This document shows, piece by piece, positions 34,213-46,005 of a stretch of 64,000 nucleotides of DNA (positions within the stretch are counted from its first letter, which is position 1; every line of letters begins with the position of its first letter). The notes under the pieces were generated by a model, which saw nothing but the letters and a program-made list of their open reading frames with translations, made no database searches and had not been told where the DNA came from. The DNA is from Zingiber officinale (Eukaryota; Streptophyta; Magnoliopsida; Zingiberales; Zingiberaceae): positions 95,446,984-95,510,983 of the forward strand of contig NC_056005.1 in the NCBI RefSeq assembly GCF_018446385.1, read 5' to 3'. The translations under genes were made by a program, and so were the position numbers.

Positions 34213-35259
34213 GACCATACAGGGGTTATGGTATAGAGAGGTGGGCGGGGTGACCATCCGTGCATACGCTGTTATTATGCTTGCTTTGGCTGCTGCTGTT
34301 TACTTATATTGTTATGGCTTACTTATGCTGCTGTGGTATATTTATGCTGCCATTGTTTCTTGCTGTTGTTCACTGATGCTGATATGTTGTCTTATGTTGA
34401 GATATGCTCACGTTGTAGGTGGTTAAACCTTGGTTTATTAATTGGAAATGTTTATATACGTTACTCGTTACCTCTGTAGTTATGAGCAGTACTGTAGCAG
34501 ATTAGTATCATTTCTGACTTTCTATATCTAGCCTAGGATATGGTTCCAGGTATGAACCTTTACCATGGTTTATTTTTGTATCTGCTATTCTCTTATGAGA
34601 CTGTATTCCTTTTGGGTATTCTTTATTGGTTGATTATGTTCATGCACTATCTTTTCTATACCCGCTGAGTTCCAATACTCACCACCTCGTAAAATGGTTT
34701 TCTTTCACCAGGTAACAGATAGATGAGTCATGGATGCTTGGAGAGATGCCGGCTGCCAGTCCTGGGTCCCACGTCACACTCGAGGATAGTTTTTTTTTTT
34801 GGGTTTTGTTATCGTTTGGATTGTATGTTAATTTTGCGTACTTTGCTTTTGAACAAGTCACTGGTGATTTTTTTTGGAGTCTAGCCTGGTGGTTGCAGAT
34901 ATTTTTGTTAGTACCATTGTTGGTCATTTCGTATTCGTTGGATTTAGTGTTGTGAGAACTAGGTTTTGATACTTGTGGTGTGGACTTGGTATTTGTGATG
35001 TTTTGATAACTTTGTAATTTGTGGGTTTTCTCTTCGTTTTCTTTCCGCTGTGCTTATTTTATTTTTTTTGTCCAGCCGAGTAGGCTGAGTATATTAAACT
35101 GCGTGGTTGTGTTGTTTTCATTTTCTATGGTATATATATTCCAGCTGAGTGTGGCTGAGGTATATTTTGTATGTAGTAATATTTTATATTGTCCGTCGTA
35201 TAGGGGAGGTGTTGCCGAAATTTCTTCGGACAGGGACCCCCCGGGGCGTGACAATTTAG

Positions 35260-35437
35260 TGGTATCAGAGCGTAGGTTGCGAAGCCTATTTATATGTTTC
35301 AGATTTTGTGATTTGTTTTTCGTGTTCTGCATTTTCGCGTTAATCTGATACCAATTTAGTGGTATCAGAGCAGTTTCGATCTTGTTTTGATTTATGATTT
35401 TTAAGTTAATCTGATATCAATTTAGTGGTATCAGAGC
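35260..35437 (+). promoter_or_regulatory. Three tRNA-Met primer-binding-site copies
   Basis: TGGTATCAGAGC occurs at 35260, 35360 and 35426. The second and third are each preceded by a reverse complement (CTGATACCA, CTGATATCA), giving hairpins with ATTTAG loops. The first, six bases after the LTR end, is the normal position. Confidence 0.85.
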
Positions 35438-36095
35438 ATGGTTCGAGTCAAATGCTGTGTTTTGTGTTTTGAAATTTCGATTTTGTTTCGATTTATGATT
35501 TTCAGTGTTCCTATTATTTTGTTTTCCTTTTGTATGTTGATCCCTTGATGTGACTCTCGAGTTTTGGGACCAGGCGGCGGTAGGAATCTCCAAGCTATAG
35601 GAGGTATGTGGTATACCGTTATTATACACTTTTGTTAGTACTTGGTTAGTTATTTATGTCGTGTGTACTTGTTTAGTTGTTTGTACCATGTGTTTATACC
35701 ATGTATGATTTGTGGAGTTAGTCATTGGTTAGATCATATGTTGTGATATGTTGATTCTTGATGGTTTACGGGTGGATACCCTCTTACACAACATCTAAAT
35801 ATGGTAATATCTGATTTTCAGATTTATTAGTGGTTATATGACTTGAGGATTTATTGTTTGGTATTTAAGGTGGATAGAGACATAAGGAGTAGCACTTGTG
35901 TGATGGTTATGGATTTGGTGGTTTGTAGTTGATGATCTGATTTCAATGATCTTACGGTTGATTGACCCTTTGGATTTTGGATTAGAACTTTTGTATGGTG
36001 GATACTTGAGTATCTTGTTTGGTTGTTATCCTTGGATGAGGATCCCCGAATTGAGTAGTAAATTTGGGGATCAAATTTTTATTAGTGGGGGAGAA

Positions 36096-39000
36096 TATAA
36101 AATACCGAACTAAATAATAATTAAATAGTAAGGTTTAATAGGCTAATAATTTTAACGGAATTTTTAGAAATTTTCTGGGATTTAATTGGAGCTCGTATGA
36201 CGTATATTAAGGGGATGTATTTATAGGCTTAGGAAAAAGTCTGTTTGGAAATATCCGGATGTGGGAGTTGATTGAGAAAGAGATCTAGGGTTTAATCAAA
36301 ATTTCCCTAGGTTATAAAAACATCTCCTATGCCCTAGCTTCCTTATCCGCCGAAACCCATCTTCCCCAAAACCCCGTCGCAACCTCTCTTCCCTCTCTTG
36401 CTCGCGATCTCCTGCACCTCAGCCAACGATCTCCTCCGCACGCGGGCACCAGTCGTCGAGCCACAGCGGCTAGCCGCAGCCTCACCTCTTTGTTAAGCCC
36501 CTGCCGTCGCTCGATTCCTCTCTGCCGCGCCCTAGTTGTCCTTGACGCCGACACCACAAGGGAGCTGGTCGCTGGTAGCTGAGCACTCCATATTTGTCTT
36601 CATCATTGCCGATTGCTGCTTCTTCCTCGAGCCTCTACTCCGCAAGCACCAGCCGACCTCTCCTCCTCACGCGGGCAGTCACAGCCGCCGACCTCCTCCC
36701 TTCGCGTTGTGCCCTAATTGATCTGGCAAGTATTTTTCCCCTATGATTGATCGAGATCCATGAGGTATGGGCTAGGTATTTAGGTGGGGTTGTTTTGCTT
36801 GTATAAGATGTGCGTTCATTGCGATTCTCTGTTCCGGGTGGGTTCCTCGTTGTGTTCCTTGGATCTCAAGTGCTGCATTTCTAGATTCGAATTAAGGTTA
36901 TGTGTATGGCTCTTCAAGGTGTGGGTTCTGATGTATAAGTCGGGTTCTTCTTCTTGAGTATCTGAGCTCCGATTTTGGTTGTTGATTTGCTTGCTTCTAG
37001 TGTTTCCAAATGTTACCAGTAGATGTTGGTGGATTGAGTCTTGATTAGAGTTGCTTTTTCCTTTCCCTATTGTTTCTGGAATTCTCGGACAGATTCTGGT
37101 AAGCTGCAGATGATGAAAATGTTGATCCTCCTTTTTGTTTTCAAAATCTCGAAATGGTTTTATGATATATTAGGCTTCAATTGGTGATCTCCTTGTTGTG
37201 CCCGGAGTTCTGTCCATTTGGTTTTAAGGAGATATTTCTGCGTCTAGGTGATTTCTGATCCATTGATAAGATTTATATTAGTAAGTTATTTTCTGTGATG
37301 TTACTCTTCTGCTTCAAGATGACAGCTGGGTTTGTGGACAAATTGGATGGTTGTTTATGCCTTGTTATTAGTTGTTTTGCTTCCTAAGTCATATGGAAAT
37401 TACTAGTTCGATTCAGAGTAATATTGTGCAAACCTAGTTGTTGTTCCTCCATGCCCTGTGATGTGATCGATTATGTTTGAATTTGAGGAAATTCTAGGTC
37501 CTATTCAATGTTGCTCTGACTTTCAATATAGCTGTAGATTTTTTAGGTTCATTCAAGGGTTTTCGATGTGTTACATGGTGATTTTTTTGGATCGTTGTGT
37601 GCCGTTGAAGTTCTAGAATGGTGTGGATTTTTTAATTAAGGATTTATTGATTGGATTAATCGAGGTAAATCGACGATTAGTGTTGACTAATAATCATTGC
37701 GATGGAGGGTTACCTTATCGGTTTTGGGAACTAGGTTTAGTTAGTTGATATATAGCATGATTAACTAAACTGTACATCATGTGATTTGCAGGATTTTGAT
37801 TCGAGACGAGCATCTCGATGTGGGATTAATTAGCACGATCTACACATAAGGCGGGTACTTCTTGCTTTGTTTCCTTTTAGTACTTTGACCTTAGTGCATG
37901 AATTATTTTGGATAAGGACTGTTTACCTTGACTCCACTCTTATTTTTCCTGCGCTTGATACTTTCACGCAATCTTTGAGAAATTCGTTTCTATATCCATA
38001 CAGTCTCTTCTTGTTGTCCATGATTCGTGGCAGATACTAGATATCACATTTGTATGCTTTAACTGTTGTTTGTTTATGTACGATATTGAGCATGCTGGCT
38101 TCATGTAGCATACCTATTTCTGCTTATGTTTATATGATGACTGTTGCATTGTATGCATCATGTCATTGCATGCATGCCGCATCCTCGGCCACTCAAGAGA
38201 GTGGTAGCTGGAGTTGATGCCGCTTGTCCTGTCGTGCCGCACTCGGCCACTTGCAGTTGGTGGTAGCTGGAGTTGCGAGCAGCAGGGACCCCCTTCGCTG
38301 TGTAGCTAGTTAGTTACTCAGCACCTGTCCATCCGGTCACTCGCGGGAGTGGCGGCCTTTAGGTGGTACAGTTGTCATTGATCCGACCTTTCATGGTACA
38401 GAGAGGTGGGCGGGGTGACCATCCGTGCATACGCTGTTATTATGCCTGCTTTGGCTGCTGCTGTTTACTTATATTGTTATGGCGTACTTATGCTGCTGTG
38501 GTATATTTATGCTGCCGTTGTTTCTTGCTGTTGTTCACTGATGCTGATATGTTGTCTTATGTTGAGATATGCTCACGTTATAGGTGGTTAAACCTTGGTT
38601 TATTAATTGGAAATGTTTATATACGTTACTCGTTACCTCTGTAGTTATGAGCAGTACTGTAGCAGATTAGTATCATTTCTGACTTTCTATATCTAGCCTA
38701 GGATATGGTTCCAGGTATGAACCTTTACCATGGTTTATTTTTGTATCTGCTATTCTCTTATGAGACTGTATTCCTTTTGGGTATTCTTTATTGGTTGATT
38801 ATGTTCATGCACTATCTTTTCTATACCCGCTGAGTTCCAATACTCACCACCTCGTAAAATGGTTTTCTTTCACCAGGTAACAGATAGATGAGTCATGGAT
38901 GCTTGGAGAGATGCCGGCTGCCAGTCCTGGGTCCCACGTCACACTCGAGGATAGTTTTTTTTTTTTTTTTTTGGGTTTTGTTATCGTTTGGATTGTATGT

Positions 39001-39426
39001 TAATTTTGCGTACTTTGCTTTTGAACAAGTCACTGGTGATTTTTTTTTGGAGTCTAGCCTGGTGGTTGCAGATATTTTTGTTAGTACCATTGTTGGTCAT
39101 TTCGTATTCGTTGGATTTGGTGTTGTGAGAACTAGGTTTTGATACTTGTGGTGTGGACTTGGTATTTGTGATGTTTTGATAACTTTGTAATTTGTGGGTT
39201 TTCTCTTCGTTTTCTTTCCGCTGTGCTTATTTTATTTTTTTTGTCCAGCCGAGTAGGCTGAGTATATTAAACTGCGTGGTTGTGTTGTTTTCATTTTCTA
39301 TGGTATATATATTCCAGCTGAGTGTGGCTGAGGTATATTTTGTATGTAGTAATATTTCATATTGTCCGTCGTATAGGGGAGGTGTTGCCGAAATTTCTTC
39401 GGACAGGGACCCCCCGGGGCGTGACA
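36096..39426 (+). repeat. Full-length ~3.3-kb LTR
   Basis: Starts TATAAAATACCG directly after the polypurine tract (the expected TG is TA) and ends GGGCGTGACA. A TATA box (TATAAAAA, 36313-36320) lies about 220 bases in, followed by a C-rich leader. Around 38160-38370 there are palindromic GGCCACT/AGTGG motifs. Confidence 0.75.
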
Positions 39427-39432
39427 ATTTAG

Positions 39433-39610
39433 TGGTATCAGAGCATAGGTTGCGAAGCCTATTTATATGTTTCAGATTTTGTGATTTGTTTTTCGTGTTC
39501 TGCATTTTCGCGTTAATCTGATACCAATTTAGTGGTATCAGAGCAGTTTCGATCTTGTTTTGATTTATGATTTTTAAGTTAATCTGATATCAATTTAGTG
39601 GTATCAGAGC
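39433..39610 (+). promoter_or_regulatory. Second set of three primer-binding-site copies
   Basis: TGGTATCAGAGC at 39433, 39533 and 39599, with the same spacing and hairpins as the first leader copy. Confidence 0.85.
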
Positions 39611-39820
39611 ATGGTTCGAGTCAAATGCTGTGTTTTGTGTTTTGAAATTTCGATTTTGTTTCGATTTATAATTTTCAGTGTTCCTATTATTTTGTTTTCC
39701 TTTTGTATGTTGATCCCTTGATGTGACTCTCGAGTTTTGGGACCAGGCGACGGTAGGAATCTCCAAGCTATAGGAGGTATGTGGTATACCGTTATTATTT
39801 AGTACTTGGTATGTGGTTTT

Positions 39821-39995
39821 GGTGCGTCGCGACGAAGGATGAAGCGGCGAGAGACGAAGCAGAAGTCCGCTGCGGAAATTAGGGTTGGGAGCTGGTATAA
39901 AAAAATTAATAAAAACTTATAAGATTGACGCGGACCTGCCACGAGGGCAGGTCCGCAGCATTCCGCACGAACAGGTCCGCAGCGGATCTGTTCTG
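39821..39995 (-). repeat. Right TIR of the composite MULE
   Basis: Exact reverse complement by eye of 29475-29649. Its inner edge lies only about 11 bases from retrotransposon leader sequence, so the original MULE DNA on this side, including the transposase 5' half, has been lost. Confidence 0.85.
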
Positions 39996-40015
39996 TATAT
40001 ATATATATATATACC

Positions 40016-42400
40016 ATAGCATTAACTTCTCGTATGTGTATATTATTTCACACATCTTACGTTGCACACCTCGTGAGCATTTTAATTTTCTTTTTATTTT
40101 AAAATTTTTTTATACTTAATACTATAACTCAACCTCTACACTCTAAATAATTAAATCCTAAATAACTAAATCCCAAGCCAAAAAAAAAAATAGCAAAAAT
40201 AAAACTTGGGTGAATCGAGATTACTTAGAGGCACACACAATGTGTTATCTAGGATAACAACTTACTCTGAGTGACATTTGATGTGGATGTTATTCATTTT
40301 TTTTTATTTCTCTCTCTCTCATCTTTCTCTCTCTCCTACATGTACGTAACTTCTTTCTCTCTTCTACATGTAATGTGGTGCCGATTTCTATAAGTCAACA
40401 TCAATGTTAAAGACTAGCACTAGTTGGTACTGGTTTCAAACCAACACCAACGTGGTATTGGTTAGTGCAAATCAACATTAATGTTGGTCTTTAAAGACCA
40501 ACACCAGCGCTGGTTTGAAACCAATACTAGCCAGTGTCACGTTAAAAGACCAGCACCACCAATGCGATGCCAGTTAGTGTTGATTTCAAACTGGTGTTGG
40601 TTTGAAAATAAGGCTATTGTTGGTATTGATTTGCGTAAATTAGTACAACGTTGGTGCTAGTTTGAAACCAATACCAACCAGTATTACGTTGGTGCTGATC
40701 TTTGGGTAATAAGAACTCTAGACCTATAAACTCAACTTCATATGAGACCTATTGTGTCATATTACTACCACATCAAAAGTAAAAAACTCACAACTTTTAT
40801 AAATCTCTCCCCACAAATATAAATCCCAAAAATAACTTTATATTGAGTCTCACTAATTCACGTATCATTATCAATAAATTTTTATTTACTATCTTTGTTT
40901 ATAATAATTTATATGTTATCATAAGTATATATTTATAATATACATATTAATTAAGCTATTAATAATATATATTAGTTTTATTTAATAATTTTTAATAAAT
41001 TATTAATATAATAATTAACTCTAATTTTAATTTTCACTCCATATGTAAATTTGTTTATAAAAAAATAATTTCATGAAAATATTTTATAACATTAGAAAAT
41101 AAAGCATCACAACCCGATAATAGCATAAAATATAACATAATTAAATCAAAATTAATTAATAATTAACTTATTAAAATTGAATAACTTGTGCATGCCGCAT
41201 CCTCTATCTTTGCACTCATTTGTTTCTTTTAAAATTATTCTACACCTACCATCTAATTTCTAATTTTAGACGTTGGATTCTTGGATTTACAAAATCCACG
41301 CCAATTGTAATGCTATTGGATTTACAAAACAAGTTGAATTTTGTAAACCCAGCATTCCAAACCCAACATTTCAATCACTCTTAAATATCAATACTAGCGT
41401 TGGTGTTGAGTTTCACGCTGGTACTAGGTACAGTCTTTAAAGATCAGTACTAATAATGATATTGATTTGCACCATATTGGTGGGGTGCTAATTTACCCAA
41501 ACCAACACCATTGTTGGTATTAGTTTTCGTAAACTAATATTATGTTAGTATTGGTTTGTACAAATTAACACCAACAGTGGTATCATCATGGTACTAATTT
41601 AAAATCAACATAACATGATGCTGATTTACGTAAATCAGCACCAACATGGTGTTGATGTATAGAACAAATCAGTATTTGTGCTGATTTATGCAAACTAGTA
41701 ACAATAGTAGTATTGGTTTACATAATGTGCTGATACTGGTCTTTAAAGACCAACACGTTTGAGCTGATTTGTAAGAATTAACATCACCTTGTATACAGGA
41801 GAGAGAAAATGATGACATCTTACATACAGAAGAGGGTTACATGTAGATGAAAGATGGATTAAAGAAATTGATCTACCGACCCTCAATAAGAAGTTGTGTT
41901 GGTGGGTTGACAAAGAAATTGATCTACCGAAACGACCCTCAACATCGACGAACAAATGTCTCCTCTAAAAGCATCAATCTCAACCTATGTCAAGGATGGA
42001 GAAAGAAAGGAAATCAATTGAGAAAGCTTGTATTGCGACATATAGACAAGGAATAGGAGAAGATTAGAAATAGTTTTTATGATTATGGTGTCAGGGTAGA
42101 ATATTTAAATTATCATCTAATTATTTTCAGTTCGATCTCAATTATAATATATTTATAGATCTCAATTATAATATATTTGTAAAAAATTTTCTTCTAAATG
42201 ATAGGTAAATCAATCTCATGAAATAGAAGAGAAAAACCAGAACAAATTCAATGACATTGCCTACTTATAAAAAAATGTCACTTTACTCACTAATAACTCC
42301 GGTCAACGAAAGATTCTAAGAAAACATCAAACAAATATTTATCATATACCGTCTAATTTATTATAAAAAAATTATTATGCTCTTCTAATATTTTAGTAAA
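40016..42400. repeat. Repeat field with ACCAACACC / GGTGTTGGT words
   Basis: No gene. 40390-40720 and 41390-41770 are dense in short direct and inverted copies of ACCAACACCA, TGGTTTGAAACCA and GTCTTTAAAGACC, with an AT-rich core between. They look like two subterminal repeat zones of one decayed DNA transposon, though termini were not found. A ~50-bp duplication around AAGAAATTGATCTACCGA lies at 41860-41940. Confidence 0.5.
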
Positions 42401-43193
42401 TGTCAATTTGCACCCAATTATTTTCAAATCTCAGTCCAGTCCGCACATCAAATTATTATTTTTTAATCTTAGATTCTTCCAGAATCCCCCCTTCCAAGGG
42501 TGGAACTCAAGAAAAAGGAAAATTTATATTTTTCTCATTTTTTTTTTAATTTCAAAAGCCTCTAAAATTTTAATCTCTATGACATTTATTTGTCCGGAGG
42601 AAAATCATAATAATATATTTTTGATATGCTGTGTCATTCCAGCTGCACGTTTTACGGTAGGATTTTTTTTTTTTAAAAAAAAAATTGTATTATAAGAATG
42701 ACAGCTATGGAATTATAGCTCTTATAATATAATTTTAATTTGTTAAATCATATGGTAACAGTTATGAGTTTATAATTGTTATAATATAATCATAACATTA
42801 TAACAAATTCATAATTACTATAATGTAATTTAAAAATTTATAATCATATTGTAACAACTATGATTCTGTAGTTACTATAACACTGACTTAACATTATAGT
42901 AATTATGGTCTATGAACTCGTAGCTTTACATCGTAATTGAACAAATCATGATAAAATTTGTAGCAAATATGGTTCGATATCAGCTATAATATAGATTTAA
43001 TGTTGTAATAGTTATAGACCCATATTTGCTACAACATAATTAAATAAGATCATGACTATGTTGTAGTAGCTATGAGTCTACCATTACTATAATATATTTA
43101 ATATTGTAGTAGCTATGAATTTATAATTGTTACAATAGATTAAATAAATTATGATTATATTATAATAGTTACGATTTAATAGTTGTTAATAGC

Positions 43194-43227
<34 letters not shown>
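42401..43227. repeat. AT-rich tandem/inverted repeat field, ending in (TA)n(GT)n
   Basis: From about 42690 the sequence is made of irregular ~50-60-bp units built on GTAGCTATGA.TCTATAATTA and TATAATATAAT words, in both orientations. It ends at a (TA) then (GT) microsatellite near 43197-43226. No coding sequence. Confidence 0.55.
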
Positions 43228-43228
<1 letters not shown>

Positions 43229-43925
43229 TAGAATACAAATAATTTATTGTCGGAGATTTTTAGGAGACTTATTTGAATTTAAAAATTACACAGAATTTAA
43301 ATTCAACTGACAGTTGAGCTGACCTAAGCAGATGATCTCAGACTGCCAACAAGGACTAGTTTTTATTCAAGTGTCAATCTCAGAGTGACTGAGTAAGGAG
43401 AGCGTCCCAGCAAAGAGAGGTCGGTCGGGTCGAGCAGACAGGTCGGGTTGTCAAAGAGACTTGCCGAGGCCTGCGAGTCGCAGTTTCCTTGAAACAGATT
43501 CGCCCATCTCCGGCTGTGGTTGCTGTGTGTTCTCTGTCTATGATCGGAGTTCGGATCAATGGCCAGAATTAATGATTTTAATGGTTATTATTAGCCGAGC
43601 AATAAAATGACCACCGTTTCACTCAAATGTTGGTTGTTCCACTTGGACAAATTTTGCCCCGACCGGTCCGACATTCGTTGCAAAGGTCGTACTCGCACAC
43701 GAGTGAATTTAGTTCAATGTAATTCGGACCTTAAATTTGCACCCTCTTATGCACCCACACGTGAAAGAGAGTTTCTCCTTATATATTTATTCACATCCTT
43801 AATATATGTGAATCAATATAAACTAACAAAAATATCTTAAAAGTTTCAATATTAAACTATAGTCCATTCACAATGAAACATTTTTCCCATTTCTTCTTAA
43901 TTCACTTATTCAACATATTGTTTAT
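43228..43925 (+). repeat. Dispersed LTR-like repeat, copy A
   Basis: Shares a colinear series of segments with 46006-46690: AATTTAAATTCAA, CAGTTGA..TGACCT, TTTCCTTGAAACA, CACACGAGT, GTGAATCAATATAAAC. Divergence is high (visibly about 30%). It is probably an old solo LTR or MITE. Confidence 0.65.
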
Positions 43926-44200
43926 TAATCTTTCTCTTCGTCTTCATCTTCGCCCACCAACTCTTTAACTTTTGTTCTCCGATGCTTGTTATTTTTGTTT
44001 GTTTATGACCTCTTTACTCAATTCCTTATCATTCCCTTGTTTCTCCTCTTCTTCCTTCCGCCATTGACGAAGCTTCAACAAGGAGGCAACCGGAGGCGAG
44101 GCGGCGATGCCATCTCCGCCCTAAAGTTTTCATCTTGCGCTCGATTTGATCTAAAAGGAGTTGACTTGCCGCCGTCGCAAGCAAGATCGAACCATTAAGA
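43926..44200 (+). promoter_or_regulatory. 5' flank of the BAG gene
   Basis: Pyrimidine-rich (CTTCTTCC, TTCTCCTC) leader grading into a GC-rich 5' UTR. No clear TATA box. Confidence 0.35.
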
Positions 44201-45323
44201 ATGCCGGCGACGGCGAAGTTTGCTCCTGTAAAGGAGTCGCCGTCGGCGGAGTGGGAGGTCCGACCTTGCGGGATGGTCGTCCAGACGCCGTACGCTGCTG
44301 CCTCGTCGGCGGCGGCTGCCGCCGCCGTTCCTCCCGTCCCCAACATCCGCGTCAAGGTCAAGCACGGCGCCGCCCGCCTCGACATCTACATCAGTTCCCA
44401 GGCCTCCTTCGGTAAGCCAGCACTTCGATTCACCTCTGTTCCCCTCTTCTTCTTCTTCTTCTGGTTCGATGAGCGCGAGGTGTTCGACGGCAGGCGAGCT
44501 GAAGAAGGCGCTGTCGGCTCAGACGGGGCTCCACCCGCTCGACATGAAGCTTATCTACAAGGACCGGCCGCGCCCGTCGACGGCGTTCCTCGACGTCGCC
44601 GGCGTGAGGGACAGGTCGACGGTGGTGCTGGAAGAAGACCCCACAGCGCGCGCCAAACGCCTGCTCGAGATGCGCAAGGCCAACACGATGGAGAAGGCCG
44701 CCAAGTCCGTCTCCGCCATTGCCCTCGAGGCCGATCGCCTCGCCTCCAAAGTAATCGTCCAATCCCTTCCCTTCCCCCATTTCTCCGCGCTCCTTCTCTC
44801 CTCGCCCAATTCATCAAACAGGTGTCGGCGCTGGAGGCGATCGCCAAGAACGGGGGCAGGGTCGCCGACAACGACGTCAACAGCCTCACTGAATCTCTGA
44901 TGAACGTGCTGGTGAAGCTGGACGCCATTGCCGGCGATGGAGACGCGAAATCCGACAGGAGATTGCTGGTAAAAATCACACCTTTGCTCTGGCTCGCCAT
45001 TCTCCAGCTGTTCATTCTTCATTCATGTTCATGGTTCCTGCCGAGAACAGATGAAGAGAGTGCAGAAATTTGTGGAAACACTCGATTCGATCAAATTGAA
45101 GAACAAGAACAACTCGATTGAACAATTGCACAAACAAGAACATCGAAACAAGCATTCATCTCAGCATCCAATGCTGCCCAAGGCGCCGGTGGTGATGACA
45201 ATGAACTGGGAAACGTTCGATTCCCTCTCGACGCCGTCGGCCTCCACCGTCACCGTCACCGCCGCCGCCACCTCCTCCGCGCCGCCCAATCCTCACGCGA
45301 GCCTCAACTGGGAGCTTTTCTGA
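44201..45323 (+). CDS. BAG-family co-chaperone (BAG1/BAG4-like)
   Basis: Binds Hsp70 through its BAG domain and acts as a nucleotide-exchange co-chaperone. Exons: 44201-44411, 44494-44750, 44822-44968, 45051-45323, all GT-AG and in phase, giving 295 residues. Residues about 15-30 match the plant BAG signature WEVRP.GM.VQ. Residues about 48-118 form a ubiquitin-like domain (IRVKVKHGAA, FGELKKALSAQTGLHPLDMK, LIYKDR, AFLDVAGVRDRS, VVLEEDP). Residues about 130-222 form the helical BAG domain (ALEADRLASKVSALEAIAKN, LMNVLVKLDAI, RRVQKFVETLDSIK style ending). The tail carries the family's C-terminal WE.FD motif twice (NWETFDSL and final NWELF) around a Thr/Ala-rich linker. The frame is intact, GC-rich in exons and probably functional. 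Confidence 0.93.
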
Positions 45324-46005
45324 GCTCAACTTGCATTGCCATTGAAGTGACCTGCCATGGAAACAATGATCGATGTGTGTGATTGCATTTTGTTGCTGCT
45401 CTTTCAATTCTGTTTAGATGATGATATATATATATATATATATACTTTTATCGACTTCTTTATCGAAAATTCTTTTGTGTATAATAAACTCTCAGTAATC
45501 ATGTCCGATCTGCCATAGCAACTAAGTTCCATTGTGTTTGGTGTGATTGTATTATTATTATTTTTTAAGCTTAGTACAGAGATCAAATCCCAGGGTGGAA
45601 GTATATTCTTGGGAAAAAACTTCTCATACTGTTTAGTCATTTGACAGTTGATTATAAATTAATTTAATAATTTATCTTCCTTTACATTATTCAGGGACTG
45701 ATTTTAAAAGGTATTTAGAATGAATGTAATATCGTTTACTATAATAAATTTTATTGTATTTTGTTTTGAAACCATAGGGCAGAAAGAAGAATTTTGTGCA
45801 ATGTCTACTTAATGGCTTACAAACAAGTCATGGTAAAATAAAAATGATCCAATCGATGATGTCGACTCTTATCATCGACATAGATACAAGCTTGTTACTT
45901 GTTCAATATGATGATGTTGGCTAAGGTGGTGATTCCGGTCGTCTTTGCTCTAGCCTCATGGAGACAAAGAGGCACCAAGGCACATTTCAATGTTTGAGTT
46001 TAGGG
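45324..46005. other. 3' flank of BAG gene
   Basis: Contains a (TA)n microsatellite (about 45424-45444) and ordinary AT-rich sequence. No gene recognised. Confidence 0.4.

Larger units (their letters stand above)
34205..39809 (+). mobile_element. Truncated Ty3 (Tekay/Del-like) retrotransposon, LTR-leader twice
   Basis: Order: 3' part of an LTR (34205-35253); primer-binding leader (35254-about 35640); a short tail of internal sequence ending in a polypurine tract (AGTGGGGGAGAA, about 36084-36095); a full LTR (36096-39426); and the same leader again, broken off at about 39809. Gag and pol are gone. Copies 34205-35640 and 38395-39809 are nearly identical. Neither outer junction is a true LTR end and no target duplication is visible. 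The 3.3-kb LTR and GGGCGTGACA|ATTT..TGGTATCAGAGC junction suit the Tekay/Del chromovirus clade; that clade call is from memory. Confidence 0.75.
29475..39995. mobile_element. Composite Mutator-like element (MULE) with 175-bp TIRs
   Basis: Bounded by 175-bp inverted repeats (29475-29649 and 39821-39995) that match throughout by eye and abut (TA)n tracts on their outer sides. Inside, from left to right: a spliced-looking leader; a plus-strand GRF zinc-finger ORF; a palindrome-rich array; a minus-strand host-gene-like fragment; an isolated minus-strand exon; the C-terminal half of an FRS-type MULE transposase (minus); and truncated Tekay-like retrotransposon sequence reaching almost to the right TIR. 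Convergent accessory and transposase genes recall the plan of MuDR. Without the retrotransposon the element would be about 4.9 kb. The (TA)n flanks hide any 9-bp target duplication. Confidence 0.65.

Noticed and set aside
33223-34257. Domesticated host FAR1/FRS gene
   Set aside because: Only the C-terminal half is present, it lies between matching TIRs, and it is cut by LTR sequence; a transposon gene is the simpler reading.
34133-35348. Small Phe/Tyr-rich ORFs, duplicated near 38363-39521
   Set aside because: They fall inside the Tekay-like LTR and leader, and the two sets are repeats of each other.
44430-45022. Minus-strand ORFs of 116-155 codons over the BAG gene
   Set aside because: Shadows of GC-rich exons; the plus strand has canonical splicing and clear domains.
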